Counted from the stretch's first letter, positions 45,684 to 54,315 are shown. The stretch: DNA of 64,000 nt from Streptococcus sp. 'caviae' (GCF_001937065.1 NZ_MOWR01000001.1:62001-126000), one strand, 5' to 3'. Program-made: numbers and translations. The notes: a model not told the origin generated them from the letters alone.

Positions 45684-46820
45684 TTAAAATTTATCTGTCG
45701 GGAAGTTAAATAACTTCCAATTATCTTTGTCCGAATTATCAATTATTATTTTTCTTTGATTACGCAGCAATTCATTGCTCACAAAATATTGCCCCAATCG
45801 ATCTATATTTCCACAGTAGCGACAAGTATATAAATAGTCATTTCTAATCTCATCTATCAAAACTTTATCAAAATCATAATTATTCCCACACTCATCACAA
45901 GTCATACTGATAGTATTACTAGCAAAAATGTGTCCAAAAACACTTCCTAGCTCTCTATTTTCATCTTTTGATAAGGCTAATATTACCTTCAAGTTTCTTA
46001 TATATCGATTAATCTCTGATACTTCTTGATTAATTTCTACGTATTTTTCAAATATGGCAATAACAACCTCTACTAAATAAATCAAAATATATGGAATTTT
46101 TTCATAATACAGATTCCAAAAGTCATTCCAAATTTTATCATCTGCAAATATAAAGTTAAGATTCTGTTTTTCAGTGGGATAATTTTTATTTCTAGTCACT
46201 AAATGAATTGATTTATCAAATGCACTAGTTAAGCTATTTTCAGCCCTTCGATTATATATGACATCATACAATAATTCTGGATTAAGTAGTTCTTTACTAA
46301 AATCTAGTGAATTACTTTCAGACTGTATTAATCTCTTTGCTTTTGAGAACAGGTCAACAACAACTTCTTTATTTCCTTTTAAAGCACTGACATCATATTC
46401 TTCGAGGCTTCCGTATTGTACTTTTTCTAAAAATTCAGCTGGTCTAACCAAAATCCAACTTAAATAAAACAAGTTATCTTGTAAAGGTTTCCGTGCAAGT
46501 GAAAATGCAACAGTAACTTTCCCTCTCTCAATACAACTCAAGGATTCATAGAGATAATAATTCAAATCTCTCAGAATTGAAAAAAAGATATGTGGAATAA
46601 AAACTCGTTCAGAAATCTCTATATCTCTTTGTCTTTCTAACTCGTCCAATAGATCAAGTTCATCATCAAGCTTATTAGTAAGTTTAAAAGATAAATTTGA
46701 TAATCCATATTTATCAGCTTTGACTAATATATCTACTAAGATATCATACAAGTAAAGAAGCAATTGATGGCGTTTTTTATACTTATTAGGCAACATTTCC
46801 GATACATATGATTTAGCCAA
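45684..46820 (-). CDS. Cargo protein with C-terminal zinc ribbon, function unknown
   Basis: 378 residues, mostly helical. A central stretch (FSLARKPLQDNLFYLSWIL) resembles the Arg-containing helix of DUF5677/HEPN-like proteins, though weakly. The C-terminus has CDECGNNY ... CRYCGN, a four-Cys zinc ribbon. Strongly A/T-rich compared with the core genes. It occupies the cargo position next to the left attachment site, where such elements often carry defence genes, but no defence family is recognised. Confidence 0.7.
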   Translation of the reverse strand: MAKSYVSEMLPNKYKKRHQLLLYLYDILVDILVKADKYGLSNLSFKLTNKLDDELDLLDELERQRDIEISERVFIPHIFFSILRDLNYYLYESLSCIERGKVTVAFSLARKPLQDNLFYLSWILVRPAEFLEKVQYGSLEEYDVSALKGNKEVVVDLFSKAKRLIQSESNSLDFSKELLNPELLYDVIYNRRAENSLTSAFDKSIHLVTRNKNYPTEKQNLNFIFADDKIWNDFWNLYYEKIPYILIYLVEVVIAIFEKYVEINQEVSEINRYIRNLKVILALSKDENRELGSVFGHIFASNTISMTCDECGNNYDFDKVLIDEIRNDYLYTCRYCGNIDRLGQYFVSNELLRNQRKIIIDNSDKDNWKLFNFPTDKF

Positions 46821-47005
46821 TATTTTTCCTCAATTCTTTTTTATTAGTAATATTATACTCCTAAAATAACTAATATCTATCTTTAAATTTTACTCTTCAA
46901 TATGTTAGTCCACTTTGACTTTCAATCTATATGTATTAGATTTCTCTTTTTGAGTATGTTTAAAGTTTTTCTTCTACCCTCAAGCAAACAATCTTTTAAA
47001 TACAT

Positions 47006-47041
47006 ATACAACTTTACAAGGTTGTATATTTTTGGTAAAAT
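47006..47041 (+). promoter_or_regulatory. Promoter with palindrome for the membrane-anchored beta protein
   Basis: TTTACA (47013-47018), 17 bp, TAAAAT (47036-47041). The palindrome ATACAAC-N8-GTTGTAT (47006-47027) covers the -35. Similar sites stand before the XRE gene at 48652. Confidence 0.72.
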
Positions 47042-47065
47042 TGAGAAAAATATGGAGGATTTGAA

Positions 47066-47422
47066 ATGAAAAAAATTATCTCAATTATCGTACTCGTTGC
47101 TTTAGTCTCTGGAGCTACTTTCTTTTTTATCAATCGTAAATCTAGTCCCGAAGATCAGGTCGTTGGAACTTGGTATAACGGGAAAAATGACCAGACAATT
47201 ATATTAAACAAAGACAAATCTCTTGAAATGACTAATAAAGATGAAGAAAAAAGAACTGGTACTTGGAAAATTGCTGGCGACAAAATTAAACTAGATCTTA
47301 CTAGTTCAGCTGATGCATCAGGCGAACTTCCAAAAGGGGAAATTAAATCAATTTATATAGAATTTGATGGCTTGAATAAAGATAACTTTTACACATTTAG
47401 TGGTACATTTGAAAAGCAATAA
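47066..47422 (+). CDS. Membrane-anchored lipocalin-like small protein
   Basis: 118 residues: an N-terminal signal-anchor (KKIISIIVLVALVSGATFFF, no lipobox) and an extracellular beta domain with VVGTWYN ... KDKSLEM ... RTGTWKIAGDKI, the repeat pattern of lipocalin-like DUF domains. Role unknown. Its promoter has an operator-like palindrome shared with the XRE gene. SD GGAGG. A terminator (47427-47459) follows. Confidence 0.7.
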   Translation: MKKIISIIVLVALVSGATFFFINRKSSPEDQVVGTWYNGKNDQTIILNKDKSLEMTNKDEEKRTGTWKIAGDKIKLDLTSSADASGELPKGEIKSIYIEFDGLNKDNFYTFSGTFEKQ

Positions 47423-47426
47423 TTAC

Positions 47427-47459
47427 AAAAGAGCATGGTTTAAACTGCCATGCTCTTTT
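47427..47459 (+). terminator. Terminator of the lipocalin-like gene
   Basis: AAAAGAGCATGG (47427-47438) / CCATGCTCTTTT (47448-47459). Confidence 0.88.
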
Positions 47460-47535
47460 CTATTAACTTCACTGCTATCTGATATCAATCAATATAATGA
47501 AATCCGAAATATTTCTCAATCAGGTTCTTTCTCAC

Positions 47536-47578
47536 ATAAGAAATACTAACATTGGATGCCAATGTTAGTATTTCTTAT
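47536..47578 (-). terminator. Long perfect hairpin after the zinc-ribbon operon
   Basis: A 20-bp perfect stem starting ATAAGAAATACTAACATTGG (47536-47555) with a 3-nt loop, ten bases after the zinc-ribbon stop. Unusually long for a terminator. Confidence 0.8.
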
Positions 47579-47587
47579 GATTGATTG

Positions 47588-48073
47588 TTATTCTGAAACT
47601 TTAGTACCACACTCTGCACAGAAACTCGCATCATCTGATAATTGTTGCCCACAATTGGAGCAATATCTTATAATCTTATCTACTCCTATCACATCTATAT
47701 TCTGATGCTCAGTTTTTTCTACTTTTATACCACAGTGTGGACAAAAAGTAACATCCCCACTTAATGATTTACCACAAGTGTTGCATAAAACACAAGGCTC
47801 GTTTAAACTCTTTTCATTCTCAAGTTTCTCAATCATCTTATCAGAGTTTAAAATCTCAGTAATTAAATTTTTAAACTCATTTTCTGCATTTCCTCTATAT
47901 TTTTCAAAATATGATAGTCCCAGAGTTTTTAATAATTCTTCCCTTTTCTTTTTCTCTTTGGAAATCTGACTTTGAACTTTAGCATTCTGAACTAACCCAC
48001 TTGTTTTTTGACCAACTATATTGCTTGCATCTGTTAATTTTGCAGTAATTTCCTCAATTAAAGACATGAACAA
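47588..48073 (-). CDS. Double zinc-ribbon protein
   Basis: 161 residues: an N-terminal helical, coiled-coil part (residues 1-85) and two zinc ribbons, CNTCGKSL...FCPHCG and CSNCGQQL...FCAECG. No transmembrane segment. It follows the membrane zinc-ribbon gene by 23 bp on the same strand. Function unknown; the two may form a complex through their ribbons. Confidence 0.72.
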   Translation of the reverse strand: MFMSLIEEITAKLTDASNIVGQKTSGLVQNAKVQSQISKEKKKREELLKTLGLSYFEKYRGNAENEFKNLITEILNSDKMIEKLENEKSLNEPCVLCNTCGKSLSGDVTFCPHCGIKVEKTEHQNIDVIGVDKIIRYCSNCGQQLSDDASFCAECGTKVSE

Positions 48074-48096
48074 CTCCTTATATTATTTCTAATTAC

Positions 48097-48483
48097 TTAA
48101 AAAGTAAATAAATCATCATATAACTGATCAGTATGATTACTCATACAAATCATCAATAGTATTATGGCAAAAGCTAATAAGATAAACTGTAACTTTCTAT
48201 TCGTTGCATGTTTAAATCCTATTAAACCAGTAACAATTGAAATAAAACTAATAAAAATTCCTAGGACTGGTTGAGTCATGCTCAACATCAAAACAATTAC
48301 TAACAAACCTGCTGTTACGTAAGTATAAAAGTCTGGTGATGAACCTAACTTAGTATTAACTTGCTTTTGTTTCGAACCTGAAGACATCTCAGATACTGTA
48401 TTGATAGTCTGTAAGGATGCTCCACACGACACACAAAATTTACTTCCACTTTTGTTCTCTTTCCCACATCTTGAACAAAACAT
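48097..48483 (-). CDS. Membrane protein with N-terminal zinc ribbon
   Basis: 128 residues: FCSRCGKENKSGSKFCVSCG at the start, a Ser/Lys-rich linker, and three hydrophobic segments in the second half. First gene of the zinc-ribbon pair. Function unknown. Confidence 0.72.
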   Translation of the reverse strand: MFCSRCGKENKSGSKFCVSCGASLQTINTVSEMSSGSKQKQVNTKLGSSPDFYTYVTAGLLVIVLMLSMTQPVLGIFISFISIVTGLIGFKHATNRKLQFILLAFAIILLMICMSNHTDQLYDDLFTF

Positions 48484-48569
48484 ATCTAACTCACCTCAAT
48501 CTTAGTTATTCTAAATTAAAAAATTAAAGTTATGAGTATTAACCTATAAAATAGGATATCAAAAATAAA

Positions 48570-48634
48570 ACAACTTTTCAAGGCTGTATACAACCTTTTG
48601 AACAGTTAAAAACAACCTTACAAGGCTATAAAAT
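48570..48634 (+). promoter_or_regulatory. XRE gene upstream region with repeated ACAAC-N8-GYTRTA sites
   Basis: ACAACTTTTCAAGGCTGTA (48570-48588) and ACAACCTTACAAGGCTATA (48612-48630), both close to the palindrome at 47006-47027; a partial copy starts at 48588. TAAAAT (48629-48634) is a possible -10. Confidence 0.6.
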
Positions 48635-48651
48635 ATCCTTTGAGGTGAGAT

Positions 48652-48978
48652 ATGGAAAAACTACAAGCATATATCAGCAAACGAATTAGAATTCTACGCA
48701 CTAAGCAGGGAATGACACAGGAACAACTAGAAGAAAAAGGTGAGCTACCAACTAATTATGTTTATAAACTAGAAAATTTAGAACCCAATATTAAAATTCA
48801 AACATTAGAAAAGATTATGAAAGCTTTAGATGTTGACATTGCTACATTTTTTGATGTCACACTAAAAGAAGAAAATATTGAGCTAACTCAATTAGTTGAT
48901 AACATTAAGTCCTTACCAGATTATAAGCAACAAAAAATTATTTCTGCTATTAATACTTTAATTCAAGAAACTAAATAA
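48652..48978 (+). CDS. XRE-family transcriptional regulator
   Basis: 108 residues. HTH_XRE in 8-62 (RIRILRTKQGMTQEQLEEKG) and a helical C-terminal tail likely to dimerise. SD GAGGTGAG. It probably controls its own promoter and the lipocalin-like gene through the shared motif. Followed by a terminator (48982-49012). Confidence 0.8.
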   Translation: MEKLQAYISKRIRILRTKQGMTQEQLEEKGELPTNYVYKLENLEPNIKIQTLEKIMKALDVDIATFFDVTLKEENIELTQLVDNIKSLPDYKQQKIISAINTLIQETK

Positions 48979-48981
48979 TGT

Positions 48982-49012
48982 AAGCCCTGACGTTCTACAT
49001 TCGTCAGGGCTT
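48982..49012 (+). terminator. Terminator of the XRE gene
   Basis: AAGCCCTGACG (48982-48992) / CGTCAGGGCTT (49002-49012) and TTTTT. Confidence 0.9.
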
Positions 49013-49352
49013 TTTTGAAATTAATTCACTAAAGCCAGTATATTTTCTATATATTCATCGATTAACTATAGAAAACATACTATTCTTCACCTTATAATTA
49101 CTACTTGCTTCAAATCGACTTTATAAACAATTTATTAATTTAAAAAATAATAAATATACTCTGGCTACCAAAATGGTCAGAGTTTTTTTAATGTAAAAAA
49201 GAGTCATATTTCAACTAAAAAAATGCCGTTCAAGTGCTCTTAGAATGACATACTTTATTTGAAGATATCAAATGTTTATATAAATTGATATCTTTCAAAA
49301 ACTCAAAAATCGTTCAAAATGATGCGCATCAATCGGACGGAAAGGAAAATTT
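49013..49352. other. Non-coding region with three inverted repeats
   Basis: No gene. ACTCTGGCTACCA/TGGTCAGAGT with a T run (49158-49190), AAGATATCAA-N13-TTGATATCTT (49262-49294) and TGATGCGCATCA (49320-49331). The last two lie directly before the transfer-gene series and may be its operator or an origin. Confidence 0.6.
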
Positions 49353-49723
49353 ATGGCTCTTAATATTCTTATTCGAAGTATATACACTCAAAAACTAGGT
49401 GATTACTTAAACCAAAAGAACTTTTCTTACACAATAAGAGTTTTTGCTCCCAAATCATTGCTGAAATTTTGTATCTTATTACAACAAATGAAAACTTCGA
49501 AGGAACTTTATTGAAATCAAATATATTAAAATTATTAAATAATACCAATCCAACTTCAAGCAATATATTAAATCAGCTCAATAATAACTATCGTATTCAA
49601 TTAATCGATTCCTTGTGGAATTACTTTCCCTCTTTTCCTGAAGAAGAAACCTCTTATGATATCGCTGACAAATTGACAGACTGGTTATCCGTAGAATTGG
49701 CATGTCTCATATCACAATTTTAA
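49353..49723 (+). pseudogene. Frameshifted first gene of the transfer module
   Basis: ATG 49353 with GGAAAGG. Frame 1 reads MALNILIRSIYTQKLGDYLN and QKNFSYTIRVF, then goes out of phase at the T run near 49441; frame 2 continues CSQIIAEILYLITTNENFEG to the stop at 49721-49723. One missing T explains it. About 123 codons. Family not recognised. Confidence 0.65.
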
Positions 49724-49726
49724 GTT

Positions 49727-49755
49727 AAAAACCGTCAAAAAAATTGACGGTTTTT
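49727..49755 (+). terminator. Terminator between transfer-module genes
   Basis: AAAAACCGTCAA (49727-49738) / TTGACGGTTTTT (49744-49755). Confidence 0.88.
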
Positions 49756-49829
49756 AATAATCACATCAACTAAAATGTAATTGTGCTTAGCTAAGACACA
49801 AAAAATTTTTTTAACGGAGGTATGCCAAA

Positions 49830-50143
49830 ATGCGTACAAATCATAGAAAAGGCGGATATTCAACTGCAACTGCAAAACAATACATTGATTCAAAACAACC
49901 AATTTATTCTTTGAGCACTGAGTTAGAACCTCAAACTAAATTTGAAGATAAGCAACCAACAGGGAAAATTGTTGCTTACAAAGCATGGTTTTCACAAAAA
50001 AGATTGCCTCCTTTCAACGTAAAATTGAATCAGATATTTCCTTACCTGATTATATGGCAATTATTGAATTTGACAATCTTAAAGCTTGTGAAGTAGGATT
50101 TAATGTTTACTTCAAAGCAGATGATATTAAGGTAATTAAATAA
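49830..50143 (+). pseudogene. Frameshifted small transfer-module gene
   Basis: Frame 1: MRTNHRKGGYSTATAKQYID ... GKIVAYKAWFSQK, then lost at the A run near 49999. Frame 2: RKIESDISLPDYMAIIEFDN ... DDIKVIK, stop at 50141-50143 overlapping the next ATG (TAATG). One missing A. About 104 codons. Function unknown; the position before the ATPase gene suggests a transfer accessory. Confidence 0.65.
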
Positions 50144-51209
50144 TGAATAAACGTGAATTAGAAAACTACTTACTTCAATATCTTAATATGGTATTAGGTA
50201 CTTTAATACAAGGTGAGACTAGCTATACTAATAGTTTTGACTGTAAAATTATGGAGGATGGCTTCTTATTTCTACCACGACTTCCATCAAGTTATATTAT
50301 TGATGATGATCTATATCAAAAAAATCTATTTGATTGCGAATGCTGCCTTATATCCACTTTATACCCTGCTAAAGCAAAACTCTGCTTATTTTGTAGCACT
50401 AAAAACTAATGATACCCATACACAGCGTGGACTATTTTTTCCATGGAAAAAGGGAGTTTCAGAACGATTAGCTATTCCTGATTTAGATATCTTTTCACGT
50501 AAGCCAAATAATAATGAAATTCCAATTATGAAAAATTTCGTTATTAATTATGATAAAGTGACATCTATTGCCATTGTTGGCAACAGTGGGGCTGGAAAGT
50601 CTTACACGTTGACTTACTTCTTAAGTCTTTTGAAATACATATCCGATCTTATCATTGTAGATCCGAAGCAGGACGAACCAAGTCGTTACTGTCGTCAGTA
50701 TGGTATTGCTGTTATTCATCCTAAAAAGAACCGCTCTAAATCCGATTTCGTTTCTGAAATTAACGAAACTCTAAGTACAGGCTTAGACATTATTCATCAA
50801 AAACAGGAAATTCTTTATGATAATCCTGAGCATCAGTTTGACCATCTAACAATTGTTATTGATGAAGTATTAGCATTATCTGAAGGCATCAATAAATCTA
50901 TCAAAGATTCTTTCTTCTCATTGATTTCACAAATTGCACTTCTTGGTCGTGCGACTAGAGTCCACTTACTATTGTTTTGATCATAACACTATTCCTGTAT
51001 CTGTACGAGAACAGCTCAATGTCCTTATTCAAATTGGTAATATAAATAAGAAAACGACTCAATTTTTATTTCCTGATTTAGATCCTGAAGGAATTGTCAT
51101 ACCAATTGGAAGGGGAACTGGATTGATTCAAATTATTGATAATGAACATCCTTACCAAGTGCTTCCGCTTCTTTGTCCGACCTACTACACCAAGAAAGGA
51201 ATACTATAA
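50143..51209 (+). pseudogene. FtsK/TcpA-like coupling ATPase, two frame breaks
   Basis: Frame 1: MNKRELENYLLQYLNMVLGT to LYQKN. An extra A in the run at 50319-50325 moves to frame 2, which holds Walker A VGNSGAGKSYTL and Walker B LTIVIDEVLAL. Near 50970 a few bases are lost at HLLL|FDHN, where relatives have SQR, and frame 3 continues NTIPVSVREQLNVLIQIGN to the stop. About 355 codons in total. In related elements this protein couples the relaxosome to a conjugation channel. Confidence 0.75.
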
Positions 51210-51815
51210 TGAAAAAAAGTTTTTTTCAAATGACGTTTAACTTTATTCGTTATTTATTGATTTATAGCTGTTTCTGTCTTCTCCTTTCATTTGCTTTTTT
51301 TACCTTCAAGTATTATTTAAAAATGGGTATTTTAATCAAGAAGTAGTCATAATATTACAACAACTTTTAGTAATCTTGTCAAGTTATGCTCTTATTGTTG
51401 GTGTCGTCCTTCTTCTGAATGCTACCATTCTAATATTCATTGAACTGACCAACCGAATAACATCAGATAATATTCAAAATTACATAATATCTATAAAACA
51501 AACAAAGCAGTTGCGACGTTTTTTAAGACAAGATGAACAATCAGAACAGTTGACTGGTTTCAACAATAGGACAAGTACTCACTTCAACCCAATTCTGAAA
51601 GATTTCAATAAAACACTTTCTAATGTACAGTGGATGTTCAATACGAAACTATTCAAGTTACTCTGAACTATCCTAAAAGTCAACAAGCACAAAAGCTACT
51701 AAATATAATAGAAATTCAAATAAAAGAAGAAGTCTCCAGTTACAACCCAGATTACTATTTCTCCTCATTCATAAGAAAAGGAAATACGATTTGGCTATCG
51801 GGAGCCAGAAAATAA
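51209..51815 (+). pseudogene. Frameshifted two-helix membrane protein of the transfer module
   Basis: Frame 1: MKKSFFQMTFNFIRYLLIYS and a second hydrophobic run, lost at the A run near 51322. Frame 2: VVIILQQLLVILSSYALIVG with a third hydrophobic helix, lost near 51628. Frame 3: VDVQYETIQVTLNYPKSQQA to IWLSGARK. About 200 codons. Family not recognised; coupled to the ATPase gene. Confidence 0.65.
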
Positions 51816-51821
51816 TGGAGT

Positions 51822-51913
51822 GGTAGTGCTTGGCTCACGCAGTGAAAGCCAGAAGTACCGCCTTTTTAAACTCTATCTCAACCATGTAATGGGGTTACTA
51901 CGACCCCCATTAC
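51822..51913. promoter_or_regulatory. Candidate oriT / double-strand origin
   Basis: An imperfect hairpin (GGTA-CTT-GGCT with AGCC-AAG-TACC, 51822-51859) and a perfect one (GTAATGGGG 51886-51894 / CCCCATTAC 51905-51913) lie directly before the Rep/relaxase gene, the common place for the nick site of this family. Confidence 0.5.
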
Positions 51914-51945
51914 ACCAATAATCACTCATCAAAGAAAGGAAGACA

Positions 51946-52542
51946 ATGACAAAAGAAAGACGCTCAAATAAATGGGCATTCCTGCTCTATCAGGAAAGTG
52001 CTCCTGATAACTACTTAGAAGTTCTTGAAAGCATGCACATTCCCTTTATTCTTAGTCCATGGCATGACAAGGATATCAATAAAGAAACCGGAGAATTTAA
52101 AAAAGCTCATAAACATGGAGCACTCTTCTTTGAGTCACTCAAAAGCTATTCACAAGTCTCAGAATTATTGACTGAACACCTGAACACTCCAGCACACGTG
52201 AAAATTGTGATGAGTCCTAAAGGCATGTACGATTATTTCACCCATGCGGAAAATCCAGAAAAGACCCTCTATGACATCAATGACATTGAATTCGGCTGCG
52301 GGTTTGAATTAGATAAATTTCTCCTCAGCACTAGCAACAATGAATTCTTCACAACTGTTATTGACATTATCGAAGAACATAACTTTACAGAGTTTAACAA
52401 TTTAGTCAAATATGCAAGAACTGAGAATCCTCAACTCCTTAGCTTAATTATAAATAAAACTTATTTCTTCGCTAAGTATTTGGATTCACGGCGACATAGC
52501 TCTCAGCAGAAACAAGCAATTAAAGGAGAGTATGATGATTGA
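51946..52542 (+). CDS. Rep_2-type replication initiator / relaxase
   Basis: 198 residues. HUH-type motif in KKAHKHGALFFES (His-Lys-His, near residue 50), an upstream FILSPWHDKDIN loop and the nucleophile region YDYFTHAENPEKTLYD with candidate Tyr residues near 103. The layout is that of rolling-circle plasmid Rep proteins of the pMV158 type, which serve as relaxases in many streptococcal IMEs. Intact, unlike the genes before it. SD AAAGGAAG. Overlaps the next gene by 11 bp. Confidence 0.85.
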   Translation: MTKERRSNKWAFLLYQESAPDNYLEVLESMHIPFILSPWHDKDINKETGEFKKAHKHGALFFESLKSYSQVSELLTEHLNTPAHVKIVMSPKGMYDYFTHAENPEKTLYDINDIEFGCGFELDKFLLSTSNNEFFTTVIDIIEEHNFTEFNNLVKYARTENPQLLSLIINKTYFFAKYLDSRRHSSQQKQAIKGEYDD

Positions 52543-52789
52543 TATTGTAGACAAAAATGACCTAATGACATTAACAGGCTACTCTCAAAGTCAATGTAAA
52601 AAGTTGATTCGAGAAGCCAAAGCTAACTTAGTTGCAAGTGGATTCTCTTGGTATGATAACAAGCGTGTTGGACGTGTTCCACTCAAGACTATTGAAGACA
52701 TTCTCGGCTTTCGGTTATCTCAGAAAAATGATATAATTTATGATGTACTTCAAAATGCTGGTCTACATGATACAGGAGAACAGCAATGA
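52532..52789 (+). CDS. DUF3173 family protein, probable excisionase
   Basis: 85 residues: LMTLTGYSQSQCKKLIREAK then GRVPLKTIEDILGF, the DUF3173 pattern with a helix-turn-helix. It lies directly before the integrase gene, overlapping it by 4 bp, where excisionases usually stand. Two adjacent ATG codons begin the frame. Confidence 0.8.
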   Translation: MMIDIVDKNDLMTLTGYSQSQCKKLIREAKANLVASGFSWYDNKRVGRVPLKTIEDILGFRLSQKNDIIYDVLQNAGLHDTGEQQ

Positions 52790-53937
52790 CAGTTACAAAA
52801 CTTAAAAACGGAAAATGGTTTGTAGATATAAGTGATGGTTATAGTCACTTAACAGGCGACCGCATTCGTCACCGTAAAAAAGGATTTAGGACTCGCAAGG
52901 AAGCTGAACGATATGAAGCCGATTATCGAATCAATCAGCTTCATCAGTTCAAACCAAAAGACCGTCTGAGTATCGACTACCTCTATTCTCTGGTTCGTCA
53001 AGAAGACAAATTGAGAGGAAACAAAAGAGGAACAATTGATACACAAGAATCCTATTATACCCAATATGTTTCCAAATTCTTCGCTAATGCTGATATGAAA
53101 CTTGTTACGGTCAACGATATTAAGGAATATCGTGACTGGCTCATCCAGACACCAAGTGTAAAAGGAGGAACATTGTCAAACAGTCATATCAATCAACAGA
53201 TGATTTTCATTCATAAGCTGTTTGAGGTAGCGATTGCTAAACGTTTTAGGACTGATAATCCTTGTAACGGGCTCAAGCGTCTGCCTGAGCAACACAAGGA
53301 AATGTCCTACTACACACCTGAACAGTTTAAAATCTTTGATAGTTGTTTCACTGAAGGTGAATACCGCTATCAGCTACTCTATCGAGTATTGATGTTCACA
53401 GGTGCACGGCTTGGTGAAGCCTTGGCTCTTACTTGGAATAATGTAAATCTTACTGAACACTACATTGATATTGTTTATAGTGCATACTATCGTAAGAATC
53501 AAGTTCATATTGGAACAGTGAAAACAACTCAATCACGAAGACGGATTTACATTCATTCTGCCTTTGCTGAAGAGTTGAAACAATGGAAAGAACAACAGGG
53601 AGAACTCCTTTCAGAGTTCACAGAGGACCTTGAAAGTCTTCAAATCTTTCAAGACTCTCCTGAAAGCCTGACTTCTGCCAATGTCACCAATTTCAAGACA
53701 AAACTGAAGAAGCGACTACCCGAGAATATGAAGATGATTCGCAATCATGACTTCAGACACTCACATGCAGCTTTTTTAATCAGTCAGGGTCTACGAAATG
53801 GAGAAGGAAAAGATTATATCTTCTTCACTCTCATGAAACGTTTGGGACATTCATCCATTAACACAACCATCAATGTTTACTCTCACCTTTTTCCATCACA
53901 ACAAAAAGAGGTCGCCAATGCCTTTGATAACTTCTAA
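52786..53937 (+). CDS. int: Tyrosine recombinase of the ebfC element
   Basis: 383 residues. Arm-binding domain (TKLKNGKWFVDISDGY), core-binding domain, and catalytic residues in TGARLGEALALTW (Arg), HDFRHSHAAFL (His-x-x-Arg), LGHSSINTTINVYSHL (His, Tyr). Intact. It targets the 5' end of ebfC; its stop is 38 bp before the right attachment site. Different in sequence from the prophage integrase. Confidence 0.95.
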   Translation: MTVTKLKNGKWFVDISDGYSHLTGDRIRHRKKGFRTRKEAERYEADYRINQLHQFKPKDRLSIDYLYSLVRQEDKLRGNKRGTIDTQESYYTQYVSKFFANADMKLVTVNDIKEYRDWLIQTPSVKGGTLSNSHINQQMIFIHKLFEVAIAKRFRTDNPCNGLKRLPEQHKEMSYYTPEQFKIFDSCFTEGEYRYQLLYRVLMFTGARLGEALALTWNNVNLTEHYIDIVYSAYYRKNQVHIGTVKTTQSRRRIYIHSAFAEELKQWKEQQGELLSEFTEDLESLQIFQDSPESLTSANVTNFKTKLKKRLPENMKMIRNHDFRHSHAAFLISQGLRNGEGKDYIFFTLMKRLGHSSINTTINVYSHLFPSQQKEVANAFDNF

Positions 53938-53974
53938 AAAAGTGGTCACGATTGGTCACCGTTTCAAAACAAAC

Positions 53975-54030
53975 AGGGTCTAACCCCTTGATACGAAAGG
54001 AATCTAGAAAATCTTATGATGAATATGCAA
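53975..54030. repeat. ebfC-type attachment site, right copy
   Basis: Copy of 45454-45509. It contains the SD and the first five codons of the working ebfC, so integration swaps the upstream DNA but keeps the translation start. Confidence 0.92.
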
Positions 54031-54315
54031 AACATGATGAAGCAAGCACAAAAGCTGCAGAAACAAATGGAGAAAAAACAGGCTGAACTGGCTGAAACAA
54101 CTTTTGTTGGCAAATCAGCCCAAGAACTCGTTGTAGCTACCTTTACAGGTGACAAGAAACTTGTTTCTATTGATTTTAAAGAAGCTGTTGTTGATCCTGA
54201 GGACATTGAAACACTGCAGGATATGACCGCTCAAGCTGTAAACGATGCTCTCAGCCAAATTGAGGACGCTACGCAAAAAACAATAGGCGCCTTTGCCGGT
54301 AAACTGCCGTTTTAA
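54016..54315 (+). CDS. ebfC: Nucleoid-associated protein YbaB/EbfC
   Basis: 99 residues: [20 protein letters not shown] at the start, [18 protein letters not shown] strand and [12 protein letters not shown] helix. The family binds DNA as a dimer and is often next to recR or dnaX, not here. The native promoter at 45336-45364 is cut off by the element, so expression must come from inside the element or read through from int; none of the 78 bp after int shows a clear promoter. Confidence 0.93.
   Translation: MMNMQNMMKQAQKLQKQMEKKQAELAETTFVGKSAQELVVATFTGDKKLVSIDFKEAVVDPEDIETLQDMTAQAVNDALSQIEDATQKTIGAFAGKLPF

Larger units (their letters stand above)
45454..54030. mobile_element. Integrative mobilizable element in ebfC, transfer module decayed
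   Basis: 8.6 kb bounded by a 56-bp direct repeat (one mismatch) that includes the ebfC SD, start codons and first codons. Intact: tyrosine recombinase, DUF3173 protein, Rep_2-type initiator/relaxase, XRE regulator, cargo (a 378-residue protein, a membrane protein with a beta domain, two zinc-ribbon proteins). Broken: four consecutive genes including an FtsK/TcpA-like ATPase. Streptococcal elements using this 5' ebfC site are known to me from surveys of ICEs and IMEs. Cargo is at the left end. Confidence 0.88.

Noticed and set aside
49353..51815. Programmed ribosomal frameshifting in the transfer module
   Set aside because: Breaks occur in four genes and in both directions, without consistent slippery heptamers or downstream structures; decay or sequencing error is simpler.
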